64,000 nucleotides of DNA from Acinetobacter sp. Marseille-Q1618. GTDB lineage: Bacteria; Pseudomonadota; Gammaproteobacteria; Pseudomonadales; Moraxellaceae. The notes under the pieces are model-generated. The model searched no databases. It was not told the DNA's origin and worked only from the letters and a program-made list of their open reading frames with translations. Location of the stretch: contig NZ_CADDWJ010000001.1 in assembly GCF_902809855.1 (NCBI RefSeq), positions 1,302,001 through 1,366,000 of the forward strand. Reading direction: 5' to 3'. A program made the translations under genes and the position numbers. Below are positions 18,289 through 28,005 of the stretch, piece after piece; position 1 is the first letter of the stretch, and each line of letters begins with the position of its first letter.

Positions 18289-18900
18289 TTAAGGAATCAA
18301 ACCTTCATCACGCATTGCAATTTGCACAGATTGACGCTCTGCAACCAAGTTGCGTAGCGCAACAATATTGGTAAATGGGGTTAAATCATGTCCAATCACA
18401 TTTGACCAATTTGTTAATACAAATAAATAGGCGTCTGCAGGACCGAAACGATCATTCACAAGATAATCGTATTCCGACTCGCCCAAATAATCATCAATAT
18501 ATTGCAGCATCTTATCAATAGTTGCATAACCACGTTCTTTTTCTTCTTCAGAAACTTGTGGATTGAAAAATACAGCATATTCATCATGCAATTCAGAATT
18601 TAAATAGCCTAACCATTCCAAAACTTTTGCACGCCCTAAGCCCGATGGTGGGATTAAATCTTGTTTTGGATCGTGTTGAGCAATAAACGGAAGAACAGCA
18701 ACGTTCTCAGTCAAAATTAAACCTGGATTAATCTCTAATGCTGGCACATAACCTTTAGGATTAATTTCATAATAATCTGCACCCTTTTCTGTTTGGTGCG
18801 TTTTTAAATCAACACGTTCTAAATCAAAATCTACATTAATTTCGTTCAATAAAATATGGGCTGCTAAAGAGCAAGCACCTGGAGAATAATACAACTTCAT
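18289..18900 (-). CDS. Glutathione S-transferase, beta class
   Basis: This 203-residue protein has an N-terminal thioredoxin-like domain and a helical C-terminal domain. The start MKLYYSPGACSLAAHI carries the cysteine and serine typical of bacterial beta-class GSTs (GstA-like), where Cys10 binds glutathione. NPKGYVPALEI supplies the conserved cis-Pro, and LTENVAVLPFIA the Glu/Asn that holds the gamma-glutamyl group. The likely role is detoxification of electrophiles in the cytoplasm. AAGGA lies 7 nt before the ATG. It is a single-gene unit. Confidence 0.92.
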   Translation of the reverse strand: MKLYYSPGACSLAAHILLNEINVDFDLERVDLKTHQTEKGADYYEINPKGYVPALEINPGLILTENVAVLPFIAQHDPKQDLIPPSGLGRAKVLEWLGYLNSELHDEYAVFFNPQVSEEEKERGYATIDKMLQYIDDYLGESEYDYLVNDRFGPADAYLFVLTNWSNVIGHDLTPFTNIVALRNLVAERQSVQIAMRDEGLIP

Positions 18901-19310
18901 ATCTAATCCTTGTTATATGGCTGTTTCAGTTTTAAAGGGCTTACCAAACAATTTCAAGTTTTAAAACGTGAAAATTGCAAATAAGCGTAAATTTTATAAA
19001 TTCGGCTACACTTTGAATATTCAGTAAAATGAAGTTTTTTTCAAGTCAAAGTTTAGCGTATTCGACTAAACGCTGTTTTAACATACGTTTCTTTAAGCTT
19101 GATGAAATAGTTTAAATATGAATTATTAAAAAAGTTGAATGTTATTGTAAAACGCTAAATTAGCAAAGGCTCTAGACTAGAAAGTTTAGTCTCTATTTTA
19201 TCCGATTTAATATTCTCAAAAATTAAATCCATTGAAAATCAATCACTTTTTTATTTTTATTACATAAAAAACGGCACTCAAAAGTACCGTTTTGGTTTTG
19301 CACATTTAAG
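18901..19310. other. Intergenic region between GST and ybdD-like genes
   Basis: This 410-bp stretch carries the terminator of the cstA unit (19266-19293) and, near its left end, the promoter region of the GST gene. The middle is AT-rich and I see no gene or recognisable RNA in it. Confidence 0.5.
19266..19293 (-). terminator. Terminator of the cstA-ybdD unit
   Basis: AAAACGGCACT / AGTACCGTTTT, 11 bp with one G-U on the minus strand, loop of 4, followed by TTTTTTATG on the minus strand. Confidence 0.88.
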
Positions 19311-19613
19311 TTAACATGGACATTTCTTTAAACCGCCTTTTGCCGATGGATAGCGAGCATCTACACAATAGCGATAAAAAGTTTTTGCATCCATTGCTTC
19401 TAAATCAGGATGATGTTTTTGCATATGTTCCAAATAATTTTGGTAATCAGGAACACCCACCATTAAACGAAAACTCTGCTGTAAACGCGTCCATAAAGTT
19501 GCGATTCGTGACCAATTCTTCGGATTAAAAATAATATCCTTTTGCGACATAATGGTCATCTTAATGATTTTATAAATCACCGTCTTACCACTTTTAGCAA
19601 ATTTAAGATTCAT
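19311..19613 (-). CDS. YbdD/YjiX family protein (CstA-associated)
   Basis: The C-terminal 65 residues match the YbdD/YjiX (DUF466) family: FRLMVGVPDYQNYLEHMQKHHPD, then MDAKTFYRYCVDARYP, ending in a cysteine pair (KKCPC). These small proteins are encoded next to CstA/BtsT peptide or pyruvate transporters and are needed for their function. Here the gene follows cstA by about 20 nt, as in E. coli. The protein has an N-terminal extension of about 35 residues over E. coli YbdD. ATG 19613 has AGAGG 8 nt upstream and is preferred over GTG 19622. Confidence 0.88.
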   Translation of the reverse strand: MNLKFAKSGKTVIYKIIKMTIMSQKDIIFNPKNWSRIATLWTRLQQSFRLMVGVPDYQNYLEHMQKHHPDLEAMDAKTFYRYCVDARYPSAKGGLKKCPC

Positions 19614-19632
19614 GAGGCTCACCTCTCAAGCA

Positions 19633-21735
19633 TTAATGTTTAGCGGAAGTGACCACTGTTTCTTCAGGGTCTGCATATACTGCAGGCGCTTCATTTACCG
19701 TTGGTGTAGGACTTGCCAATGCACGACGAATCACACCAATTGCAGCAAAAATCATAATCACAGCCACGATCATAAAGAACGCACAAAGTACCGCATTAAT
19801 TTGATTGGATAATACAATTGTGTGCATTTCCTCAAGTGTTTTTGCAGGTTTTAAAATCTCACCTTTGGCAATCGCATCAGAGAATTTATTGGCTTGTGCC
19901 AAGAAACCAATTTTTGGATTTTCATGGAAGATTTTTTGCCAACCGGCTGTCATACAGGTAATGATCAAGAAAATAGTCGGGAGAATGGTCACCCACACAT
20001 ATTTTTCCTTCTTCATCTTAAAGAGAATCACTGTACCAAGGGTTAATGCCATTGCCGCAAGCATTTGGTTACCAATACCAAATAAAGGCCATAAACTATT
20101 AATCCCACCAAGCGGATCGACTACGCCTTGATAAACGAAGAAACCCCAACCTGCCACTGCAACTGCTGTTCCAAGCATATTCCCAACAAAATTATGTGAG
20201 TTTTTAAGTGCAGGTACCACAATACCGACCGTATCTTGCACCATAAAACGACATGCACGCGTACCTGCATCAACTGCGGTTAAAATGAATAATGCTTCAA
20301 ATAAAATGGCAAAGTGATACCAAAATGCCATCATTGAACGGTTATTGAAAATTTCCGTGATGATATGCGCCATACCAATGGCAAAGGTTGGTGCACCACC
20401 AGTACGAGATAAAATTGTACTTTCACCGACCTCTTTAGCAAGTAAGCTTAAAGCTTCAGGAGTAACCACAAAACCTAAATTACGCACAGCCTCTGCTGCA
20501 CTTTCAACCGTAGTACCAAGTATCGCAGCAGGTGCATTGATTGCAAAATACACACCCGGTTCTAGTACAGTTGCGCAGATCATTGCCATAATCGCAACAA
20601 AGGACTCCATCAACATCCCACCATAACCAATGACACGAATATTGACTTCGTTGTCGACTAGTTTTGGCGTAGTTCCTGAAGAAACCAATGCATGGAAACC
20701 TGAAATTGCACCACACGCAATGGTAATAAATAGAAATGGGAACATTGAACCTGCAAAGACTGGACCTGTTCCATCTACAAAATGAGTAACCGATGGCATT
20801 TTTAACATCGGCATAGCGACCATAATGCCGATTGCCAAGCCTGCAATAACACCAATTTTTAAGAAAGTTGATAAATAATCACGTGGTGCTAACAATAACC
20901 ATACAGGTAAAACTGAAGCTACAAATCCATAAATGATCAATGCCCAAGTCAGTTGAGTCCCTGTTAATGTAAAAAATGGTCCCCAATATGGATGTGCAGC
21001 AACATCACCCCCATAAATAATTGCAGCCATCATCAGCACAAAACCGATAATAGAAACTTCTGCAATTTTCCCAGGGCGGATATAGCGCATATAAATGCCC
21101 ATAAACAAGGCAATCGGGATCGTTGCCGCAATACTAAATACACCCCATGGGCTGTTAGTCAATGCTTTTACTACCACCAATGCCAACACGGCAAGGATGA
21201 TAATCATCACCCCCAATGCACCGAGCATGACGATGACACCCGCAAATGAGCCGAGTTCTTGTTTTGCCATTTCACCCAATGATCGACCATCTCTTCGGGT
21301 TGAAATAAATAAAACCAAGAAATCTTGCACTGCACCTGCCAGCACAACACCCACCAAAAGCCAAATTGTTCCAGGTAAATAGCCCATTTGTGCTGCGAGA
21401 ATCGGACCAACCAACGGTCCTGCACCTGCGATTGCAGCAAAATGATGTCCAAACAATACATATTTATTGGTCGGAACATAATCCAAACCATCAGCCAAAC
21501 GATATGCTGGGGTTAAGCGTCTGGGATTAAGTTCAAAGACTTTATTGGCAATAAATAGACTATAAAATCGATAAGCAATGCTATACACACAGATGGCGGC
21601 TAAAACCAACCAAACTGCATTAACATGTTCTCCCCGACTGACAGCTAAAATTCCAAATGATATTGCGCCTATAATCGCAACGATGACCCAAATCAATTTT
21701 GATAAGGGGCTTGATTTTTTCTGAATATTTTCCAT
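19633..21735 (-). CDS. cstA: Carbon starvation protein CstA-type transporter
   Basis: This 700-residue, many-helix inner-membrane protein belongs to the CstA/BtsT family, which takes up pyruvate and peptides during carbon starvation. Conserved segments are RLADGLDYVPTNKYVLFGHHFAAIAGAGPLVGP, STRRDGRSLGEMA, IACGAISGFHALVSSGTTPK and DAGTRACRFMVQD. GAGG lies 5 nt before the ATG. It heads a two-gene unit with the ybdD-like gene. In E. coli expression needs cAMP-CRP, and a Crp/Vfr homologue is encoded at 47.1 kb, but I saw no clear CRP site upstream. CstA is chosen over BtsT on length and resemblance. Confidence 0.93.
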   Translation of the reverse strand: MENIQKKSSPLSKLIWVIVAIIGAISFGILAVSRGEHVNAVWLVLAAICVYSIAYRFYSLFIANKVFELNPRRLTPAYRLADGLDYVPTNKYVLFGHHFAAIAGAGPLVGPILAAQMGYLPGTIWLLVGVVLAGAVQDFLVLFISTRRDGRSLGEMAKQELGSFAGVIVMLGALGVMIIILAVLALVVVKALTNSPWGVFSIAATIPIALFMGIYMRYIRPGKIAEVSIIGFVLMMAAIIYGGDVAAHPYWGPFFTLTGTQLTWALIIYGFVASVLPVWLLLAPRDYLSTFLKIGVIAGLAIGIMVAMPMLKMPSVTHFVDGTGPVFAGSMFPFLFITIACGAISGFHALVSSGTTPKLVDNEVNIRVIGYGGMLMESFVAIMAMICATVLEPGVYFAINAPAAILGTTVESAAEAVRNLGFVVTPEALSLLAKEVGESTILSRTGGAPTFAIGMAHIITEIFNNRSMMAFWYHFAILFEALFILTAVDAGTRACRFMVQDTVGIVVPALKNSHNFVGNMLGTAVAVAGWGFFVYQGVVDPLGGINSLWPLFGIGNQMLAAMALTLGTVILFKMKKEKYVWVTILPTIFLIITCMTAGWQKIFHENPKIGFLAQANKFSDAIAKGEILKPAKTLEEMHTIVLSNQINAVLCAFFMIVAVIMIFAAIGVIRRALASPTPTVNEAPAVYADPEETVVTSAKH

Positions 21736-22053
21736 GCATACCTCACATCTTGATTACAAAAGCAATTCCCTTGTTTTTATTAACGTAATGCAGTTCCGTG
21801 TGATCCTTTTCTTTGGCTACCCTACTCCTTGAGTCCTTATTTTCATGTACGACTTTGGCATAAAATTGGTTGGAATATATCCATTTCGTATGACCAAGTT
21901 ATGACGTATATTTTCGAGTGTACCGACTTGCGGATTTGCTGTGTAAATAATTTTTCCTCAATTTTGTTAAAATCTCATCTCCCTTTAAACTATGCAAATA
22001 AAAAAGGGATGATTTTCATCACCCCTTTTTGGTCATAATCTATGATTTAAAGA
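21736..22053. other. Intergenic region upstream of cstA
   Basis: This 318-bp gap holds the cstA promoter region and, at its right end, the efp terminator. No gene is visible and I could not place a promoter with confidence. Confidence 0.45.
22001..22030 (-). terminator. Terminator of efp
   Basis: AAAAAGGGATGA / TCACCCCTTTTT forms a stem of about 12 bp with one G-U on the minus strand, followed there by TTTTTT. Confidence 0.88.
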
Positions 22054-22623
22054 TTATGCACGCTCTAAATAATCGCCAGTACGGGTATCTACACGAACGC
22101 TTTCATCTTGTTGTACGAATAATGGAACACGTACTACAGCACCTGTTTCAAGTTTCGCAGGTTTACCGCCACCACCAGAAGTATCACCACGTACACCTGG
22201 ATCAGTTTCAACAACTTTTAATACCACAAAGTTTGGTGCGTTTACAGTTAGAGGCACACCATTAAACAACATGATGGTACATTTTTCATTTGAATCATCT
22301 TTTAACCATTTTGCAGCATCGCCCATTGCAGTTTTATCTGCTGCGATTTGCTCAAATGATACAGGATCCATGAAGTTCCACATTTCACCATCGTTGTATA
22401 GATAGTCCATTTCAACTTCAACAATATCAGCCGCTTCTAAAGAATCGCCAGATTTGAAAGTTTTTTCTAAAACTTTACCAGAACGAAGGTTACGCAATTT
22501 TACACGGTTAAACGCTTGACCTTTACCTGGTTTAACGTATTCATTTTCCATGATTGAACATGGGTTGCCATCAAGCATAACTTTTAAGCCTTGCTTAAAG
22601 TCATTTGTAGAATAATAGGCCAT
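22054..22623 (-). CDS. efp: Elongation factor P
   Basis: EF-P enters the ribosomal E-site region and rescues ribosomes stalled at polyproline stretches. The 189-residue protein has the N-terminal KOW-like domain with the modified loop [18 protein letters not shown] and two OB domains, ending in [13 protein letters not shown]. The loop lysine (K34-type, in PGKGQ) marks the beta-lysylated class. This agrees with the divergent epmB gene 334 bp away. GGAGTG lies about 9 nt before the ATG. Confidence 0.97.
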   Translation of the reverse strand: MAYYSTNDFKQGLKVMLDGNPCSIMENEYVKPGKGQAFNRVKLRNLRSGKVLEKTFKSGDSLEAADIVEVEMDYLYNDGEMWNFMDPVSFEQIAADKTAMGDAAKWLKDDSNEKCTIMLFNGVPLTVNAPNFVVLKVVETDPGVRGDTSGGGGKPAKLETGAVVRVPLFVQQDESVRVDTRTGDYLERA

Positions 22624-22957
22624 GAAAGGCTCACTCCAAACTTAAATCTTTAATCTATTAATGCAGTCTAGCCACACTAGAACACATACAACAACGAAAA
22701 TAAGTGCCAAACAAAAGTTAACATTGTCATTTTAGAATATTCTAAATGAGCATGTACTGATGAAGCAATGTAAAATTCTTCAGCAATCCAGCAAAACTGA
22801 CTGATCATCACGCATACAGACAAAACAAATGTAGTTTATCCTTGCGCTAGATCAAGGTAAGATCAGCAGTTATCCAATGTAAGATTTTCAATGACACTTT
22901 AAATCGTTAAGTTTTACATCATTTTCAGGGTCTAAATACAGTTTTAGCTTTTCAGCT
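22624..22957. other. Divergent efp/epmB promoter region
   Basis: This 334-bp region must carry both promoters. A perfect 16-bp palindrome TTTAGAATATTCTAAA sits at 22731-22746, about 110 nt before efp, and could be an operator. No -35/-10 pair stands out on either strand. Confidence 0.45.
22731..22746. promoter_or_regulatory. 16-bp palindrome between efp and epmB
   Basis: TTTAGAATATTCTAAA is a perfect palindrome in the shared promoter region. It may bind a dimeric regulator, but AT-rich palindromes also arise by chance. Confidence 0.3.
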
Positions 22958-24010
22958 GTGGTCAACCCTAAACTCTCTCAATTAGTACGTGGCATGATAA
23001 ACTATTTATATCAAGAGCAAAACTGGCAAACTCAACTCAGTCAACTGATTACTGACCCACATGAGTTGCTTGATATTTTACAACTTTCACCTGAACAATT
23101 GTTATCTGGGGCAATTTTAGCCAGTGCAGAGTTTAAATTGCGTGTGCCACGTGCGTTTGTTGCAAAAATGCAAAAAGGTAATCCTTTTGATCCTTTGTTG
23201 TTACAGGTATTGCCTCATCATTTGGAACTTGAAGAGCATGCGGGCTTTGTGACTGATCCTTTAGGTGAAGAAGCTGCTAACCAACTTGCGGGTGTTTTAC
23301 ATAAATACAAATCACGTTTTTTACTGACCTTGACAGGCGCATGTGCGGTTCATTGTCGTTATTGTTTCCGCCGTCATTTCCCTTATCAAGACAATTTGCC
23401 AAAAAATGAAGATTGGCTCCCTATTAAAAACTATTTATTACAACACCCTGAAATCAATGAAGTGATTTTAAGTGGTGGTGATCCACTGACTTTGTCCAAT
23501 CGTAAATTGGCAGTATGGATTGAACGGCTGGAATCGTTAAAGCAAATTAAAATTCTGAGAATTCATTCACGTGTTCCAATTGTTATCCCTGAAAGAATCG
23601 ATGAAGAGCTGATTTATTTATTGAAAAACAGCCGGCTACGTGTCATTCTAGTGGTACATGCAAATCATGCTGCAGAGCTTGATGATTCAACCTGTACAAA
23701 GCTTTCAGCTCTAATTCAAGCGCAAATTTTAGTGTTAAACCAATCGGTTTTACTTAAAGGTGTGAATGATTCTGCTGAAATTTTGGTTGAGTTGAGTCAA
23801 CGTTTGTTTGAAGCAGGGATAATGCCTTATTATTTGCATGTGTTAGATAAAGTTAAAGGGGCTCATCACTTTGATTTATCAGCAAATGTTATTGATCAAA
23901 TTTATACAGATCTCCTTGCCAATCTTCCGGGCTATTTAGTCCCAAAGTTAGTTAGAGAGATTGCGGGAGAAAAAAATAAAACACCGCTGTATGGGGCTGT
24001 AACTTTTTAA
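22958..24010 (+). CDS. epmB: EF-P (R)-beta-lysine 2,3-aminomutase EpmB
   Basis: EpmB is a radical-SAM, PLP-dependent lysine 2,3-aminomutase that makes (R)-beta-lysine, which EpmA attaches to EF-P. The SAM cluster cysteines are in GACAVHCRYCFRRHFPY (CxxxCxxC), followed by ILSGGDPLTLSN. The PLP lysine should lie near VLDKVKGAHHFD. Length of 350 residues fits EpmB, shorter than catabolic KamA. The frame starts at GTG 22958; ATG 22994 is an alternative and neither has a good ribosome site. epmA is not in the window. The next gene starts 27 nt later. Confidence 0.92.
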   Translation: MVNPKLSQLVRGMINYLYQEQNWQTQLSQLITDPHELLDILQLSPEQLLSGAILASAEFKLRVPRAFVAKMQKGNPFDPLLLQVLPHHLELEEHAGFVTDPLGEEAANQLAGVLHKYKSRFLLTLTGACAVHCRYCFRRHFPYQDNLPKNEDWLPIKNYLLQHPEINEVILSGGDPLTLSNRKLAVWIERLESLKQIKILRIHSRVPIVIPERIDEELIYLLKNSRLRVILVVHANHAAELDDSTCTKLSALIQAQILVLNQSVLLKGVNDSAEILVELSQRLFEAGIMPYYLHVLDKVKGAHHFDLSANVIDQIYTDLLANLPGYLVPKLVREIAGEKNKTPLYGAVTF

Positions 24011-24037
24011 AATTCTTTAAATGAGTTTAATATAAGT

Positions 24038-25792
24038 ATGATAAATAAGAAAATTTCTAATATTTTCCACGCTTCGACGGTTTTAAATCGTGAACAGTTG
24101 AGTTTTTCTACTGCTTCGGTTGAGGCTTTACATCAATGGGTATCTAGCTTATCCATTATGAAGCTTGGGGATACCTCTGAAGCATTATTAAATGCGATGT
24201 ATGAAATTGCAGCGTTAAATTGCAGTGAAACACTACGCTTTGATTTAATTCAGGTTTTACATCCAAGTATTGAAAACGTACTGATCGGTTTAGAAAAATA
24301 TTTTCTAGATCAAGGCTTATCACACTCTGATCGCAACGAACATATTATTGAACTTACCACTTTGATGCGCGCATATTTTGCCAAAACTTATATAGACATT
24401 GCGCAACGTAGTTCTCAACAGTTGACTCAGCAAAAGTATGCAATTTTAAAATTTGCTCAGAATCGTAGCTTCAAAACTGCAAGAATTTTATCGAGTTATT
24501 ATGCCTTACAACAGTTAGGTTTATTGTTAACCCAACAACAAATGCTGTATAGCCAAGCACTTCCCCACCAATGGCAAAATATTCACCGCTTATATGAGTT
24601 AGCTTCAAAAAACGATGAGTTATTGATTAATATTAATCAACTACAAGGAACGCATTTTGCTGTTCAAAATATTCAACAAGCCTATGCACAAGTTTTGTTA
24701 TTGGATATTTTTAATACACATCAAATTCGCCCGAATGAAATTCAAGCACTATATCAATGTAGTTTAGATTGGGCAAAACTTGCACAAATCTTACCAAGAG
24801 AAAGCTCACTTTCTCGCTATATCGTAGATACCAGCAAAGATCACGCACCCATTTATAATCGTAAGCATCATGAAGATTTTAAGCCAAACGTGTTTGTCTC
24901 GACACAACAGTTGCTTGAACATATCAATGACACCATTCAAAATGAATCGGCTTATTTATCGAGTAATGAAAAAGATCATCTGTCTTCGGCTTTAAAATTT
25001 CATGTACAAAATGTGTTAGGAACTCATTCTGAACGTCAATATGAACGTTATGAATATTCAGCTCAAATACAAATTTGCTTTACCTTGCAAACAGCACATT
25101 TCTATTTATCACATGCCAAAAACTTTGAGGAAACTTTGCAAATCAATCAAAACTTTGGTTTTAGATCTGAAACAAATGTGCAAAGCAGCATCGCCAACAG
25201 TAGTCATGACGCAACTCAAACTCAAAAAATCAAACAAATTGATCGTGAAATAAAACAAATCTATCAAACACAAGTTTTAGATATTAGTATCAACGGTTAT
25301 CGTATGGCCTGGTCAGGCGAAGCGCCGAAAAATCTACGCACAGGTGAACTGATTTTGGTCAGTGAAACTTTACAAAACAAATGGAAATGTGCGGTGATTC
25401 GTTGGATTAAACAGGCTGTTAATAAAAGCTATGAAGTCGGAATTGAAATTTTATCGCAAGATATTTATCCATGTGCAATCAAAGTGCCATCTGAGATCAG
25501 TAGTTTTAGTTATCAACCTTGTTTGTTGGTACAAACTGAACAAGATGAACAAAGTAAATTGTCTTTAATTTTACCTAATCTTCCAAACTTTAAAGAACAA
25601 CAAGCGTTGTATTTACGCTTTAATAACCAAGAAATTAAGGTCTATTTGTTAAAATCGCTTTTTATTTCTCAAAGTTTTGTACAATTTGATTTTGAATTGC
25701 TTAATGATGAGGAACAATTGTTGATAGACCAATTCATTCAACAACAATTAAATGATTTAAATCATCATGACTTATGGGACACTTTAAAGTGA
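24038..25792 (+). CDS. PilZ-domain protein with long helical N-terminus
   Basis: The 584-residue protein has a helical, Gln/Leu-rich N-terminal two-thirds with no catalytic motif that I recognise. The C-terminal third carries both halves of a PilZ c-di-GMP-binding signature: RQYER (residues 333-337) and DISING (415-420, the D-x-S-x-x-G motif). They are about 78 residues apart, much more than the usual 20-30, because a polar, Gln/Asn/Ser-rich stretch is inserted between the first and second strands. After them come LRTGELILVSE and KCAVIRWIKQ, normal PilZ strands, then a further beta-rich tail. It follows epmB by 27 nt and overlaps the FimX-like gene, so the pair probably works together in c-di-GMP signalling. 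The exact role is unknown. Confidence 0.75.
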   Translation: MINKKISNIFHASTVLNREQLSFSTASVEALHQWVSSLSIMKLGDTSEALLNAMYEIAALNCSETLRFDLIQVLHPSIENVLIGLEKYFLDQGLSHSDRNEHIIELTTLMRAYFAKTYIDIAQRSSQQLTQQKYAILKFAQNRSFKTARILSSYYALQQLGLLLTQQQMLYSQALPHQWQNIHRLYELASKNDELLININQLQGTHFAVQNIQQAYAQVLLLDIFNTHQIRPNEIQALYQCSLDWAKLAQILPRESSLSRYIVDTSKDHAPIYNRKHHEDFKPNVFVSTQQLLEHINDTIQNESAYLSSNEKDHLSSALKFHVQNVLGTHSERQYERYEYSAQIQICFTLQTAHFYLSHAKNFEETLQINQNFGFRSETNVQSSIANSSHDATQTQKIKQIDREIKQIYQTQVLDISINGYRMAWSGEAPKNLRTGELILVSETLQNKWKCAVIRWIKQAVNKSYEVGIEILSQDIYPCAIKVPSEISSFSYQPCLLVQTEQDEQSKLSLILPNLPNFKEQQALYLRFNNQEIKVYLLKSLFISQSFVQFDFELLNDEEQLLIDQFIQQQLNDLNHHDLWDTLK

Positions 25793-27996
25793 GAAATTTA
25801 TTATTATCCAAGAAGTTAAAACTCTCTGAAACACGAGTATTGATTATTGATGATAATCAAATTCGATATAATACACTTATGGAGTTATTTCAAAGTAATG
25901 ACCATTTAGCACAGGGTTTATTGCTTGATGATTTAAAAAGTTTTGAGAAACAATTAAATACTTCGTGGGATTTGATTATTTTTGGTCGTGCTTACGACTT
26001 AAAAATGGAACAAGCTGTCACTTTAATTCAGGCCTCCGAACAAGTAAATATTCCTGTCATTTTAATTCGCCCAACAGAATATAAACCTGAACAATATGAA
26101 TATTTTATTCATAAAGGTATTTACGACATTATTGACTTAAAAGAGCCTGAGCGTTGTTATATCAGTTTGGTCCGTGCTTTGTCATATAGTCGTACGCTAC
26201 AGTCAAAACAGCGTTTATTACAAGATTTAGAAAGTGCTAAAACTCAAGCACAAAGCTTAGTCGAAGAACAACATAAAGCCAGTGCATTTATTGAAGAAGG
26301 CATTCACACTCAAGCCAATCCTGAATATTTACAACTCTTTGGACTAAGTAGTGAAGACGATATTATTGGCTTGCCTGTTTTAGATATTTTACAGCCTGAA
26401 GACCTGAACGACTTTAAAAATCGTTTCAAGAAAATTTCACAAGGACAATTTGATTATGGTCGTTTTGACATTAAAACACGTAATCAAAATGCTCAAAGCA
26501 AAAATCCTTTAAGAATTGAATTCTTACCAGGCTTAGAAGAAGATTCTTTACATCTTACTATTGAAGTTGCTTCAACAAAGGCGAAAGTCATTAGTCATGA
26601 TACATCAGTGTCAGGTTCAAGCCCTTCTACAACGTCTGTAGTCTTTGCACAAATTAACCGTGCCATGATTAACCAGCCAGCCAAAGCCAATGCTTTGATT
26701 GTATTTAGCTTAGCACAATGTCCAAATGAAGTTTTAGAGCTGTCATGGCAAGACCTTTTAAAATATTTTGAAGGTATTCAGTCATTTATCAAAGAACAGA
26801 CCAATCAAAATGTATTGAACATTGATACGGGCGTATATGGAATTTTATTACAAGCAGGTTCTGAATCACTGCTAGACTCCCGTATTTCTAATTTAAATGT
26901 TTTACAAAAACCTCAATTACTTGAAATTAACCAAAAAACTTATAGTTTTCATTTAAAAATTGGATCTGCATCTATACAAACTGAGCGTTTTAATGAAGCC
27001 CATTTCTCAGAATTAGTGGTTCAAGCCTATAATTCTCGCTTGTCATCCCAGCAATCTGAATCAGATTTGCAAATGAGTGCATCATTACAAGAAACACAAA
27101 TTGAATTAGCGCCGATTCAACTCGAAGACGAGGCAACGCCAATTGCACTGGAGCTAGATACTACACCAGAGCAATCAACGCCTACTGTCATTATCCCAAA
27201 TGTTGAAGCACCTACGCCTGTACAAAACATACAATTAACTGATTCCCCAATTTTACGTCAAATTACTGAAAAATTAGAACAAGGGGAAATTCGGATTAAG
27301 TATCAGCAGCTTTATGATAAACAAGATACGAATCTCTACACTTATGAAGTGACCAGTGGTTTTATTTATGAAAATCAATGGAAGAAAATCAGTAACTTGG
27401 TTGAATTAGATGATGACATTGAACTATCAATCAAATTAGACCGTTGGATTTTGGTTGAAGCTTGTAAGCAACTGCATAATTTTATTCATCAATATCCTGC
27501 TGCAAAAATTATTGTTAACTTAAATCGTCATGTTTTATTCCATGACAAACAATTCCCTGAACTCATTTCTAAATTGATTACGATTGTGGGAAGCCGAGCG
27601 ACACATCCAATTATTTTACAATTTGATGAAGAAGACATTGCCAAAAATATTGTTGAAGCACAAAAACATATTGCGATCTTACGTGAATATGGCGCTGATA
27701 TTGCAATCCGTCGTTTTGGCTCAACCATTTCCAGCGAGGCGATCTTACAGCAAAGTGATATTACTCATCTGACTTTGGATGAAAAATATACGCAAATGTT
27801 AGCCAAAGATACCACTTTGCAAAGCTTACAAGAGATGATCCAAAAATATATGGAAATCAAACCTGTAGAGTTTTTATTAATCCAACTCGATGATATGAGT
27901 GCTTTTGCAAATGCATGGAATGTTGATGCACGTTTCTTACAAGGAGATTATTTCCAAAAGAAACTTGATCAATTAACAGATGTCCAAGATCAATAA
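25774..27996 (+). CDS. FimX-like degenerate REC-PAS-GGDEF-EAL protein
   Basis: The protein is about 735-740 residues. Order: a receiver-like domain (TRVLIIDDNQ at about 20-30) whose phosphoacceptor strand reads DLIIFGRAYD without the expected Asp; a PAS-like domain (about 165-270); a GGDEF-type domain where the signature is replaced by DTGVYGILL; a polar linker; and a C-terminal EAL-type domain (from about 490). In the last, EAL reads EVT and the DDFG metal site reads RRFG. It should therefore have neither cyclase nor phosphodiesterase activity, as in FimX, which binds c-di-GMP to control type IV pili. GTG 25789 would give a GTGA overlap with the previous stop and is an alternative start to ATG 25774. 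Calling it a FimX counterpart is inference from domain order. Confidence 0.82.
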   Translation: MGHFKVRNLLLSKKLKLSETRVLIIDDNQIRYNTLMELFQSNDHLAQGLLLDDLKSFEKQLNTSWDLIIFGRAYDLKMEQAVTLIQASEQVNIPVILIRPTEYKPEQYEYFIHKGIYDIIDLKEPERCYISLVRALSYSRTLQSKQRLLQDLESAKTQAQSLVEEQHKASAFIEEGIHTQANPEYLQLFGLSSEDDIIGLPVLDILQPEDLNDFKNRFKKISQGQFDYGRFDIKTRNQNAQSKNPLRIEFLPGLEEDSLHLTIEVASTKAKVISHDTSVSGSSPSTTSVVFAQINRAMINQPAKANALIVFSLAQCPNEVLELSWQDLLKYFEGIQSFIKEQTNQNVLNIDTGVYGILLQAGSESLLDSRISNLNVLQKPQLLEINQKTYSFHLKIGSASIQTERFNEAHFSELVVQAYNSRLSSQQSESDLQMSASLQETQIELAPIQLEDEATPIALELDTTPEQSTPTVIIPNVEAPTPVQNIQLTDSPILRQITEKLEQGEIRIKYQQLYDKQDTNLYTYEVTSGFIYENQWKKISNLVELDDDIELSIKLDRWILVEACKQLHNFIHQYPAAKIIVNLNRHVLFHDKQFPELISKLITIVGSRATHPIILQFDEEDIAKNIVEAQKHIAILREYGADIAIRRFGSTISSEAILQQSDITHLTLDEKYTQMLAKDTTLQSLQEMIQKYMEIKPVEFLLIQLDDMSAFANAWNVDARFLQGDYFQKKLDQLTDVQDQ

Positions 27997-28005
27997 TTTG
28001 TAATA

